From NCBI GenBank assembly GCA_019873735.1, contig JAIOAQ010000005.1, positions 1 through 64,000 of the forward strand: a stretch of DNA of 64,000 bases. Direction: 5' to 3'. Every line of letters begins with the position of its first letter. Within the stretch, counting starts at the first letter, position 1. The notes under the pieces were generated by a model that saw only the letters and a program-made list of their open reading frames with translations, was not told the origin of the DNA and searched no databases. The DNA comes from Chloroflexota bacterium (GTDB lineage Bacteria > Chloroflexota > Anaerolineae > Anaerolineales > Villigracilaceae). The position numbers and the translations under genes are program-made. Shown here piece by piece: positions 48,301 through 55,100 of the stretch.

Positions 48301-48562
48301 CATCGGCATTGACCCGGCCAATCACAAAATTATTTTCGAAAAACTGTACTCACTGGGCAAAGTAGAACTGCATTCTTCCGGGCGTACCAAATTCAAAGGC
48401 GGCGGCCCGGGTCTTGGCCTGGCAATAGCAGCCGGTATTGTCAAAGCGCATGGCGGCAAAATTTGGGCAGAAAGCCCCGGCTACGACGAAGAGAAATGCC
48501 CCGGCAGCACATTCTTTATTCGGCTGCCGTTGGCAAAGTCCCAAACGAAAACACCCCGCTAG
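45335..48562 (+). CDS. Histidine kinase with LacI-like sensor and GAF domains
   Basis: Residues ~10-290 match the sugar-binding domain of LacI-family regulators (Peripla_BP_3: TIGVLAARLERVWGSEFMSG, AAIRHLIEVHKCRHIAFIRG, ALTGFDDVDEAQSLGVPLTT) but with no DNA-binding head. A helical linker follows, then a coiled segment, a GAF domain (~635-785), a HisKA domain with His834 in RMAAHELRTPLTVMKGYVGM, and an ATPase domain (VIVNAIKYTPDGG, DTGIGI, GGGPGLGLAIA). There is no signal peptide or membrane helix, so it would sense a small molecule in the cytoplasm. No response regulator is adjacent. A 5-codon mini-ORF (45321-45338, MVKKL) ends in a TGA overlapping its ATG. Confidence 0.9.
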   Translation: MTSKPPSPSRKTIGVLAARLERVWGSEFMSGLTDAAIASDVNLICFVGGKPNPIITPGNLQPSYGLYDLVKHDPLDGLILCADLAHGLKSGELRQFCQNFAGTPTVTHAIDLEGAPNLLADNLSGMRAAIRHLIEVHKCRHIAFIRGPRDQTEAEQRFQAYQEELLSHNIRYDERLVVQGDYSLESGRAATQALLDQQKIRIDAIAASNDRMAFGALEVLQTRGIQVPGEIALTGFDDVDEAQSLGVPLTTVRQDFYEIGRQALLTLLQVIEGKSFAGRLIQPSSLIVRWSCGCLPESIRNAVVGPQEVARTGQLANKREAAIQALLQAGGIGQDHPATQEFRQAIGAAWDAFLAALRGVGNGDAFLKAIEALIGLLQRHHCDVSVWHNEISILRRHALAGINDTELALHAENLFQQARMLVGELSQRAQAYHRLVLERQEEILQGLSFSMAPAMSLNEIGDAITQHFPTIGIPRWYVMFYSDVVSPESVLSVPSRNYRLLMRYDKNGFQIPADQPNLATGQLIPRGELPSEQRYTAIVMPLALARNRFGFMWVEMGPRDWETYGRLRNLVSSALLRTMLVEQREQAQRKVEHLYAEVQQRADELAAAKEKAEQAALENARLYQAEQGRREQAEALARAARQLSSLLKVEDVTRQILEQLHTVVPYARGGVLLEQPGGDISIVAQRGFPDDISAEELLRQVNLGEAYASIARKGDPLIVDDVTKLKGWKQTGDLPLHHSWIGVPLFARDKVIGMLSLTRVEPNAFSSDDRLLAATFATQAAIALENARLYEEVTRFNEMMERMVEQRVDELSQAYDTLAKLDQNKASFIRMAAHELRTPLTVMKGYVGMLRGHPAVQDNPELVQAIDGVLTGTDRLHNVVNSMLDVARLEGEVLKPVVDPSQLSLILRLIQKDYTEALAERNLTLVIDESVNNLPLVMVDSEMIQKALDHVIVNAIKYTPDGGTITVRASVVADERMGECAEIQVQDTGIGIDPANHKIIFEKLYSLGKVELHSSGRTKFKGGGPGLGLAIAAGIVKAHGGKIWAESPGYDEEKCPGSTFFIRLPLAKSQTKTPR

Positions 48563-48577
48563 TCAAGGGGTGTTTTC
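48547..48577. terminator. Terminator between the kinase and arsenic operon
   Basis: GAAAACACCCC and GGGGTGTTTTC form an 11-bp stem with a 9-nt loop. It overlaps the kinase stop codon and can work from both sides. Confidence 0.8.
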
Positions 48578-48621
48578 AGTTACGCGCTTCCACTCTAAAG
48601 TTATAAAAGAAGCCCCATTCA

Positions 48622-48876
48622 TTACTTCTTCAAGTCTGCCAGCCGCTCCTCTACCGCCTGGACCTCGAGTTTGAGTTCGGCCAGATAGGCTTCCAGGTCG
48701 GCGATTTGCTCGGCCTTGGTCTGATAGCGGCGCTGGAAGCGATGGCCGCCGCAGCAGTGGCAGCCGCAGTCACAACCGCAGTTGCAGCCGCCATGGCAGT
48801 TGCATTCGCAACCGCAGGAGCAGCCTTCGCCGCATTCGCAACAACCGCCTTGGCAATCACAGGTTTTGTCGGACAT
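48622..48876 (-). CDS. Cys-rich metallothionein-like protein with coiled-coil tail
   Basis: The 84-residue protein has 17 Cys and 3 His in its first ~47 residues, arranged as CxC, CC and CxxC runs (CDCQGGCCECGEGCSCGC onward). A basic hinge (HRFQRRYQTK) follows, then a heptad-patterned helix (AEQIADLEAYLAELKLEVQ) likely to form a coiled coil. A strong AAAGGAG precedes the start. It is the last gene of the arsenic operon, 39 nt after acr3. The first part looks like a metal(loid)-thiolate binder and the tail like an oligomerisation or docking helix. I know of no named family with this combination. Confidence 0.75.
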   Translation of the reverse strand: MSDKTCDCQGGCCECGEGCSCGCECNCHGGCNCGCDCGCHCCGGHRFQRRYQTKAEQIADLEAYLAELKLEVQAVEERLADLKK

Positions 48877-48915
48877 TTTTTACTCCTTTCTCCTCTTGGT
48901 TTTGCGAAAATTATT

Positions 48916-49995
48916 TCATTCCTGATTGAACAATCTCTTTTGCAGCCAGAACGCCACGTTGACCAGCCCGATCATCACCGGCACCTCTACCAGCGGGCCA
49001 ATGACCGCCGCAAAGGCTGCCCCGCTGCTGATGCCAAAGACCGCCACCGCCACCGCAATCGCCAGTTCGAAGTTGTTGCTAGCGGCAGTGAACGAGAGCG
49101 TGGTCGTCTTCGAGTAGTCCGCGCCGAGGCGGTGCCCCATGAAGAACGAGACCAGGAACATGGCGACAAAGTAAATCAGCAGCGGGATGGCAATCCGCAC
49201 CACGTCCATCGGAATCTGCACAATAAGATTACCCTTGAGCGAGAACATCACCACAATGGTGAACAGCAATGCGATGAGCGTCAACGGGCTGACCTTCGGC
49301 ACGAAATTCTTGTAATACCATTCCTTGCCTTTGGCGCGCACCAAAATCAGGCGGGTGAAAAATCCTGCCAGGAAGGGGATGCCCAAGTAAATGAAGACAC
49401 TCTTGGCGATTTCGCCGATGGTGATGTCTACCACCGCGCCGCTCATGCCGAACAGGGGCGGCAGTTTGGTGATGAAAATCCAGGCATAGACGCTGTAGAA
49501 CAACACCTGGAAGATGCTGTTGAACGCCACCAGCCCGGCAGCGTACTCCGTGTCGCCGTGCGCCAGTTCGTTCCAGACGATGACCATCGCAATACAGCGC
49601 GCCAGGCCAATCATAATCAACCCCGCCGCGTATTCGGGGTAGCCGCGCAGGAAAATGATCGCCAGCGCAAACATCAGGATCGGGCCAATCACCCAGTTCT
49701 GGATGAGCGAGAGCGCCAGCACTTTTTTGTTGCGGAAGACATCGCCCAGTTCCTCATACTTCACTTTGGTGAAGGGCGGATACATCATCAAAATCAGGCC
49801 GATCGCAATCGGGATGTTGGTCGTCCCGACCGAGACGGCCGCGTTGAACCGTTCGACTCCCGCCGGAAAGAGAAAGCCGATGAAGACCCCCGCCGCCATC
49901 GCCAGGAAAATCCACAGCGTCAGGTAGCGGTCGAGGAACGAGAGTTGTTTGCTCAGGCTTTTTGCCGGGGCTTTGGTCAGTGCAACTTCAGACAT
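48916..49995 (-). CDS. acr3: ACR3-family arsenite efflux permease
   Basis: The 359-residue membrane protein has ten hydrophobic segments and ACR3 signatures: [19 protein letters not shown], which contains the conserved Cys needed for arsenite transport, and [17 protein letters not shown] near the C terminus. It exports As(III). GGAGG precedes the start. Confidence 0.95.
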   Translation of the reverse strand: MSEVALTKAPAKSLSKQLSFLDRYLTLWIFLAMAAGVFIGFLFPAGVERFNAAVSVGTTNIPIAIGLILMMYPPFTKVKYEELGDVFRNKKVLALSLIQNWVIGPILMFALAIIFLRGYPEYAAGLIMIGLARCIAMVIVWNELAHGDTEYAAGLVAFNSIFQVLFYSVYAWIFITKLPPLFGMSGAVVDITIGEIAKSVFIYLGIPFLAGFFTRLILVRAKGKEWYYKNFVPKVSPLTLIALLFTIVVMFSLKGNLIVQIPMDVVRIAIPLLIYFVAMFLVSFFMGHRLGADYSKTTTLSFTAASNNFELAIAVAVAVFGISSGAAFAAVIGPLVEVPVMIGLVNVAFWLQKRLFNQE

Positions 49996-50019
49996 GAAAA
50001 ACCTCCAGATTCGATAGTT

Positions 50020-50328
50020 TTATGCGCTCATGGCGCGTAATTGCTGACGAAACATCTCCACCGTTGGCGCGCCCCTCATCCCCTGCAGCGTCTGATACAC
50101 CCGGCAACTCAGGTTGTAGCGGACGCGCACTTCGGGCCACCAATCCACGCCGTTCACGCGGAAGGACGGCGAACCGAGAAACTTCAGCCGGGCGGCCTCG
50201 TCGTTGTCCTTTACGTTCACCAGACGAATTTCTGCCTGCATGCCTTCGGCTTCGAGCGCGGCTTTGAGATTTTCCAGCGCCTCTTGCCAGGATGGGCAGC
50301 CGTCGAAGTAGAATAGGTCAATTTGCAT
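50020..50328 (-). CDS. Thioredoxin-like small protein of the arsenic operon
   Basis: The 102-residue protein starts MQIDLFYFDGCPSW and has the beta-alpha-beta pattern of thioredoxin-fold proteins (LGSPSFRVNG corresponds to the cis-Pro loop). It keeps only one Cys of the usual pair in the GCPSW motif; a second Cys occurs late, in LSCRVYQ. Relatives sit beside mercury and arsenic genes. It starts inside the 3' end of arsC (11-nt overlap) with GGAGG upstream. Confidence 0.7.
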   Translation of the reverse strand: MQIDLFYFDGCPSWQEALENLKAALEAEGMQAEIRLVNVKDNDEAARLKFLGSPSFRVNGVDWWPEVRVRYNLSCRVYQTLQGMRGAPTVEMFRQQLRAMSA

Positions 50329-50749
50329 AGTCCTCCAAAATCTTGGGGATCACCCGCGCAATCTCATCGCGCACTCTACGAAAATCGTCCATGTCATCGG
50401 TCTTGGCCGGATCGGGGAAACTGTGATGGACGCGCTTCCCCTTTCCCAGCCAGACGGGACACTCCTCCGCGGCCGAATCGCAGACCGTGACCACCAGGTC
50501 GAAGTCCACGCCGCGGAATTCATCCGCCAGTTTCGAGCGGCCCTCGTGCCTGATTCCGATTTCTGCGAGCGCTGCCACCGCCTTGGGATGGACGTAGCCC
50601 GCTGGCTTCGTCCCCGCGCTGACGGCTTCCCACTCCTCGCCTCGCGCAGCATCCCCGCAGGGGACATGCCGGGCGTTGACGATCGCCTCCGCCATTTGGG
50701 AGCGGCAGGAGTTGCCGGTGCATAAGAATAAAACTTTGCGTTTCATCAT
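50318..50749 (-). CDS. arsC: Arsenate reductase, low-molecular-weight phosphatase type
   Basis: The 143-residue enzyme reduces As(V) to As(III). It has the P-loop LCTGNSCRSQMAE (Cys10, Cys15) and the resolving pair Cys90 and Cys97 (VCDSAAEECPVW), the same 7-residue spacing as in thioredoxin-coupled ArsC. Two thioredoxin-like genes in the operon could supply electrons. Tandem ATGs follow GAGG. Confidence 0.95.
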   Translation of the reverse strand: MMKRKVLFLCTGNSCRSQMAEAIVNARHVPCGDAARGEEWEAVSAGTKPAGYVHPKAVAALAEIGIRHEGRSKLADEFRGVDFDLVVTVCDSAAEECPVWLGKGKRVHHSFPDPAKTDDMDDFRRVRDEIARVIPKILEDYAN

Positions 50750-50755
50750 TTTCCT

Positions 50756-51487
50756 CTATTCACTCCGCCGCGCCAGGGTACGCACGGCCAGCGCAAATAG
50801 TACCACGCTGAACGCCGCCAGCGCGCCCAGGTCGAGGGCGGCGGCGGACCACGAACCGCCCAAAAGCGCGGCGTGCAGCGCCTCCACCGAATAGGTCAGC
50901 GGCAGGCAGCGCGCCACCACCTGTAATCCGACGGGCAGCGATTCGACCGGCACGAACACCCCGCCCAGGAACATCATCGGGAAGCGGATGAAGTTCGCCA
51001 GCGTCTGCGCCTCGAAGACTTCCTTGACCGCCACCGAGACGAACGCGCCCAGGGCCGAGAAAGCCGTCGCCGAGAGCAAAAGCGCCAGGAACAGGAGCAG
51101 CCAGTTCGTCCCGCGCGAGCCGAAGATCGCCAGCGAAATCACCAGCACCACGAGCGTCACCGTCAGCCCGAAGGTCATCCCGCCCAGCAGTTTCCCCGCC
51201 AGCAGCGCCGGCAAGCGGATGGGCGCCAGGAACAGGCGTTCCAGCGAACCGATCCGCCGCTCGAAGACGATGACGATGGCCTCCATCGAACTCGTGCCGA
51301 ACAGCACCGTCAGCGCCAGCAGGCCCGGCACGAGGGCGCGCAGGTCACCGGGGTTGCGGATGGCGAAGGCCAGGATGAAGGCGAACGGGAACAGGATGCC
51401 CCAACTGATGTTGGGCGGCTTGAAATAATACGCCTTCAGGTCTTTCAGGGCAATGTAGAACATGCCGCGCAGGTCATCCACCAGCAT
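50756..51487 (-). CDS. ABC-2 type transporter permease
   Basis: The 243-residue protein has six hydrophobic segments and the ABC-2 exporter layout (SLERLFLAPIRLPALLAGK, then RFPMMFLGGVFVPVESLP). The ATG at 51487 has GGGAGG 5 nt upstream. It overlaps the ATPase gene by 14 nt and ends 6 nt before arsC, so an exporter is embedded in the arsenic operon. Confidence 0.9.
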   Translation of the reverse strand: MLVDDLRGMFYIALKDLKAYYFKPPNISWGILFPFAFILAFAIRNPGDLRALVPGLLALTVLFGTSSMEAIVIVFERRIGSLERLFLAPIRLPALLAGKLLGGMTFGLTVTLVVLVISLAIFGSRGTNWLLLFLALLLSATAFSALGAFVSVAVKEVFEAQTLANFIRFPMMFLGGVFVPVESLPVGLQVVARCLPLTYSVEALHAALLGGSWSAAALDLGALAAFSVVLFALAVRTLARRSE

Positions 51488-52418
51488 TGCCACCTCCCTT
51501 TCCGCCTTTTTCAGACAACATCACCTCGGCGCTCAGGCCGGTCAGTTCGACGAAGACCTCCTCCAGCGAGGGGCGCAGGGTATCCACGGCCAGGACGCGC
51601 CGCCCGCCGGTTTCGTCCAGCAGACGCCGCACGGCGGGTTCGACGCCGTCCTCGCATTCGAGACGCCGCTTTTCGGGCTGACCGTCGGCCCCTTCCAGCG
51701 TCACCTCCACGATCGTCTTGCGCTTCGCCCCGGACCTCAGGCCTGCCACCGTGTCCAGGGCGACGATCCGCCCCCGGACGATGATGACGACGCGGTCGCA
51801 CAGGCGCTCGGCTTCTTCCAGGTAATGCGTGGTCAGGAAGACGGTCACGCCCTCGTCGCGCAGCCCGGCGATCATCTGCCGCAGGCTGCGGGCGCTCATC
51901 ACATCCAGGCCGGTGGTGGGTTCGTCCAGGAAAACCAGCGGCGGACGGTGCGCCAGGGCGGCGGCGATGGTCAGGGCGCGCTTCATGCCGCGCGAGAGTC
52001 TGGCAAAGGGCACGTCGCGCTTTTCGCTCAGGCGGAAGCGTTCCAGCAGGGCCTCGGCGCGCGGCTTGCGCTCACGGCGCGGCACGCCGTACAACTGCAT
52101 GGCGAAGACAAGGTTGTCGAAGGCGGTCAGTTCGTCGTACAGGTTGGAGGCCTCCGGCACGACGCCGATGCGCTTCTTGATGCGCGGCAGGTCGGCGGCC
52201 AGGTCCAGCCCCAGCACCTGCGCCCGGCCCGCGCTGGGGCGCGAGAGGCCGGTCAACATGCGGATGGTGGAGGTCTTCCCCGCGCCGTTGGGGCCGAGGA
52301 AGCCGAAGACCTCGCCCTCGTGGACGGTGAAGTCAACCCCGTCCACGGCGCGCAGGGGCGGGCGGCCTTTGATGGTGAAAACTTTGGTCAGTCCTTCGAC
52401 CTGGATGGCTTCGGTCAA
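51474..52418 (-). CDS. ABC-2 type transporter ATP-binding protein
   Basis: The 314-residue ATPase has Walker A GPNGAGKTS, a Q-loop region, an ABC signature LSRGMKRALTIAAAL (SRGMK instead of SGGQ), Walker B LVFLDEPTTGLD and an H-loop (TTHYLEEAERLCD), followed by a ~70-residue C-terminal domain of the DrrA/NatA type. No ATG fits; the TTG at 52418, 5 nt after the stop of the thioredoxin gene, is the best start. The long open frame beyond it (to 53402) is antisense shadow. Confidence 0.9.
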   Translation of the reverse strand: MTEAIQVEGLTKVFTIKGRPPLRAVDGVDFTVHEGEVFGFLGPNGAGKTSTIRMLTGLSRPSAGRAQVLGLDLAADLPRIKKRIGVVPEASNLYDELTAFDNLVFAMQLYGVPRRERKPRAEALLERFRLSEKRDVPFARLSRGMKRALTIAAALAHRPPLVFLDEPTTGLDVMSARSLRQMIAGLRDEGVTVFLTTHYLEEAERLCDRVVIIVRGRIVALDTVAGLRSGAKRKTIVEVTLEGADGQPEKRRLECEDGVEPAVRRLLDETGGRRVLAVDTLRPSLEEVFVELTGLSAEVMLSEKGGKGGGNAGG

Positions 52419-52423
52419 GGAAA

Positions 52424-52675
52424 TTACTCTTCCATCAGCGCGGTGGTCACCCAGGTGGTCACTTCCGCCGGGGTGGGGATGCGCCCCGAGGAGACGACTT
52501 TTTCGTTGATGACCAACCCCGGCGTGGACAGGATGTTGTACTTCATGATTTCGTTGTAGTCGGTCACTTTGACGATTTGGGCCTCGATGGCCAGGTCGCC
52601 AACGACCTTTTGCGCAATCTGCTCGACACGTTTGCAGTTTGCACAACCCGAACCGAGAACTTTGATGGTAAGCAT
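52424..52675 (-). CDS. Small thioredoxin (TM0996/MTH895 family)
   Basis: The 83-residue protein starts MLTIKVLGSGCANCKRVE, with the CxxC active site at residues 11-14, and has the cis-Pro loop LSTPGLVINEKVVSSG. It is a mini-thioredoxin of the type often encoded beside ArsP-like permeases. AGGAG precedes the start. It follows the permease gene by 33 nt and could reduce ArsC or the permease. Confidence 0.92.
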   Translation of the reverse strand: MLTIKVLGSGCANCKRVEQIAQKVVGDLAIEAQIVKVTDYNEIMKYNILSTPGLVINEKVVSSGRIPTPAEVTTWVTTALMEE

Positions 52676-52708
52676 AGCGAGTCGCTCCTTGTTCGATTTG
52701 GTATTCAA

Positions 52709-54184
52709 TCAATCTGCGAATGCCTTTTCCGCAATCGCTTTTTGTTGGTTGCGCCGGTTGACCAGCCAGAGCATGCCGGCCAGCAGGGCCAGGAAGAGCG
52801 CCAGGTAGAGCGCCACCAGGCCGAGACTGACGCCGTCCACCCAGGCGCCGTAGATGAGGCCGGCCAGCGTGCTGAAGAGCGCCACCCAGCCCACATACGT
52901 CCAGGCTTTCAGGCGGCCGATGATGACCGAAATCATCAGGATGCTTTGCAGGCTGAGTTCGGGGTCGGCCATCAGGTAGGCCAGCAGGGGACCGCGGTGC
53001 ATGCCCAGGCTGAGGAACATGTTGGCAATCGGCACTTCCACCAGGGTGGGAAAGTACATGAAGACGCCGAAGAGCACGCCAACCAGGTTGCCCAGCAGGG
53101 TGTTCTGCCCGGCCAGGGCTTCGATCCATTCGGGCTTGATAAGCACGCGGATGACGCCCACGGCGAAGACGCCCACCACCAGCAGCGGGAAGATCTGCTT
53201 GACGAAGCGCCACGATTCCCACAGCCAGTCGCGCAGTTCGTCCTCGCTCAGGCCCTTGAACATCAGCCAGACCAGGGCGGCGATGGCGAGGAGCACGCCG
53301 AAGAAGCGCCCCGTGAACCGGATATCCAGCCCGCCGGCGTGCGGCGACATGCCAACAGCGGCGGTGAGCAGCGTCAGCCCAACCAGGCTCATGGCGATCC
53401 ACGTCCAGGCGTTGAAGCCTTCGTGGATGTTGTCCAGCCCCTTCCAGGAGGTCAGGCCGATGAGCAGGAGCAGGCCGATGAGAATCGCGCCCTGGGCAGT
53501 GACCCCTTCCTGCCCCTTGCTGGCATCGTAGGGTACGAGACGGTACAGGAAATCCTGGAAGCGGTCCATGCCGGCGATGGGCAGCGTGACCTGCCCGTAG
53601 GAGTTGGTCAGCAAGCCGATCTTGAAGGTGCCGGCCAGCAGCAGGGCCACCAGGAGCAGCAGGAAGATCAGCGCGGCGCGGCGCATCTTCCCTTGACCGG
53701 CAAACATGGCGTCCGTGGCGGCATCATGCTCGATGTCGGAGCGGCGGAAGATGAGCGCCATGATCATGCCAATGCCGATGCCGAAGGTCAAAGAGAGGAT
53801 GAGGCGGGCAAACGCCAGGTCAAGGCCGATGACGCCGCCCGTATAGACCAGCGCCAGGATGTTGGCGGCTGGCGCGAAGAACAGAAAAGTGATGGCCGGA
53901 CCGATCCCGGCGCCTTTCTTGTAAATCCCGGCAAACAGGGGGACAATGGTGCAGGAGCAAACCGCCAGCACCGAGCCGGCCAGCGCCGCGGCCGGGTAGG
54001 CGATCCACTTGGGGGCGTTGCGTCCCAAAAAGCGCGTGACCGACTCCTTGGGGATGAGGGCGGTCATTGCCCCGGCGATGTAGAAGGCCGGCAGCAGGCA
54101 CAGCAAGACGTGCGCGGCAAGGTAAGCAGCCAGATTGCCCAGGCCGCCATAAAGCATGTTGGTGAGAAATGAGAGGATGTTCAT
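52709..54184 (-). CDS. ArsP-like permease (DUF318/SO_0444 type)
   Basis: The 491-residue membrane protein has about eleven hydrophobic segments in two halves. The first half carries the family's Cys motif VLAVCSCTIVPLFAGIYKKG followed by AGIGPAITFLFFAPAANI. Relatives include ArsP, which exports trivalent methylated arsenicals, and SO_0444-type metal exporters. The ATG at 54184 overlaps the arsR stop (ATGA), which confirms the start and the coupling. The second half has a similar GPLLAYLMADPELS segment. Confidence 0.88.
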   Translation of the reverse strand: MNILSFLTNMLYGGLGNLAAYLAAHVLLCLLPAFYIAGAMTALIPKESVTRFLGRNAPKWIAYPAAALAGSVLAVCSCTIVPLFAGIYKKGAGIGPAITFLFFAPAANILALVYTGGVIGLDLAFARLILSLTFGIGIGMIMALIFRRSDIEHDAATDAMFAGQGKMRRAALIFLLLLVALLLAGTFKIGLLTNSYGQVTLPIAGMDRFQDFLYRLVPYDASKGQEGVTAQGAILIGLLLLIGLTSWKGLDNIHEGFNAWTWIAMSLVGLTLLTAAVGMSPHAGGLDIRFTGRFFGVLLAIAALVWLMFKGLSEDELRDWLWESWRFVKQIFPLLVVGVFAVGVIRVLIKPEWIEALAGQNTLLGNLVGVLFGVFMYFPTLVEVPIANMFLSLGMHRGPLLAYLMADPELSLQSILMISVIIGRLKAWTYVGWVALFSTLAGLIYGAWVDGVSLGLVALYLALFLALLAGMLWLVNRRNQQKAIAEKAFAD

Positions 54185-54573
54185 AGGGTGGGATTGACCT
54201 CTTCGAGGTGAGGGTGTTTGTTGAATCGCCTGGCGCCTTTTTCCTGGCAGCGCGGGCAAGTACAGGAGGGGGGCGGGATGGGAAGGGGCGCCGTTTCCCC
54301 GCTCTGGCTGATCTGGTGCAGGGCGTCAATCAGGGTGTAGATTTCGGGCCGGGTGACGCGGTAGTAGACATTCCAGCCCTCGCGGCGGTCGGCCAGCAGA
54401 CCGGCGGCGCGCAGCACCATCAACTGCTGGGAGATGTAGGCCTGCCGCCAGCCGAAGAGCGCCTCCAGGTGACAGACGCACGCCTCGCCCGGCCGCAGGG
54501 CTTCCAGAATCGCCAGCCGCGCCGGGTGGCTGAGGGCTTTCAACAGGGTGATTTCGTTCGTATATTCGTTCAT
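54181..54573 (-). CDS. arsR: ArsR-family metalloregulator
   Basis: The winged-helix protein has the ArsR core (LLKALSHPARLAILEALRPG), the metalloid-binding motif ACVCHLE on the recognition side, and the DNA helix AYISQQLMVLRAAGLL. The C-terminal tail adds PSCTCPRCQ, another possible thiol site that many ArsR proteins lack. The ATG at 54573 was chosen over a TTG at 54591; neither has a good ribosome binding site. It heads the nine-gene operon that runs down to 48622. Confidence 0.93.
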   Translation of the reverse strand: MNEYTNEITLLKALSHPARLAILEALRPGEACVCHLEALFGWRQAYISQQLMVLRAAGLLADRREGWNVYYRVTRPEIYTLIDALHQISQSGETAPLPIPPPSCTCPRCQEKGARRFNKHPHLEEVNPTL

Positions 54574-54585
54574 GGCCGAACTCAC

Positions 54586-54601
54586 ATTCAATTTTCTGAA
54601 T
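54586..54601. promoter_or_regulatory. Candidate ArsR operator, proximal
   Basis: ATTCA-N6-TGAAT lies 12 nt upstream of the arsR ATG. It has the same half-sites and spacing as the distal site at 54659-54678. Confidence 0.5.
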
Positions 54602-54658
54602 GAGATTTTACGCTCAATTTCTGCCTTTGGAAGGGCAGAATGTCACGAGTAGAGCATG

Positions 54659-54678
54659 ATATTCATCTTTTTGAATAT
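54659..54678. promoter_or_regulatory. Candidate ArsR operator, distal
   Basis: ATATTCA-TCTTTT-TGAATAT is a perfect 7-6-7 palindrome, of the ATTCA-N6-TGAAT type seen for ArsR/SmtB proteins, 85 nt upstream of arsR. Confidence 0.6.
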
Positions 54679-54686
54679 GTTTTGCG

Positions 54687-54719
54687 AAAAAAGGCTGGCT
54701 CTCCCGAGAAGAGCCAGCC
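54687..54719 (-). terminator. Terminator of the 65-aa gene
   Basis: On the minus strand GGCTGGCTCT and AGAGCCAGCC form a 10-bp stem, followed by six T residues. It ends transcripts coming from 54955 and insulates the arsR promoter. Confidence 0.8.
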
Positions 54720-54757
54720 CGTGGCCGAGGTACTACGGATCAGAATCTGGCCGCATA

Positions 54758-54955
54758 TTACCGGCGTTTTACGATGCGATAAACTCTTTGAAACCCTGAT
54801 TCAGCATCCTGTCTCCAACGGTGATATTCGAGTCGAATCTCTTCCAGGGCTGCCAGCCGTTCCGGGTAGGGACGGGAACGCCAATAGGCAGCGTCATTGC
54901 GCCGCGTTCCAAGGCGGATCTTGCAAACAGTTTTGGCTATCGAGGTCGTTTTCAT
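54758..54955 (-). CDS. Small conserved protein, antitoxin-like
   Basis: The 65-residue product contains RRNDAAYWRSRPYPERLAAL and ends QRVYRIVKRR. This pattern (YWRSR-PxERLAALE-IR...RVYRIV) is familiar from short proteins encoded next to nucleotidyltransferase-like genes in toxin-antitoxin-like pairs. No partner gene is present here. A terminator follows directly on the same strand, which supports that it is a real gene. GAGGA lies immediately before the ATG. Confidence 0.6.
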   Translation of the reverse strand: MKTTSIAKTVCKIRLGTRRNDAAYWRSRPYPERLAALEEIRLEYHRWRQDAESGFQRVYRIVKRR

Positions 54956-55100
54956 TCCTCAGAAAGGATACTCCAGAGAATCTCGACTGTTTTGTTTCAG
55001 GACGCGACTGCCGTCAACAAATTGGGAATATATGCCTGCTTGGCAGCGCTCGTCGTAGAACTATCTTTTGAAACAGTTTCCTCTAGGTTAACCCTTTTCC

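Noticed and set aside
51474-53402. 642-codon reading of the ABC ATPase frame
   Set aside because: The upstream 300 codons overlap the thioredoxin and permease genes in another frame, are Arg/Pro-rich and have no family motifs; the ATPase starts near 52418.
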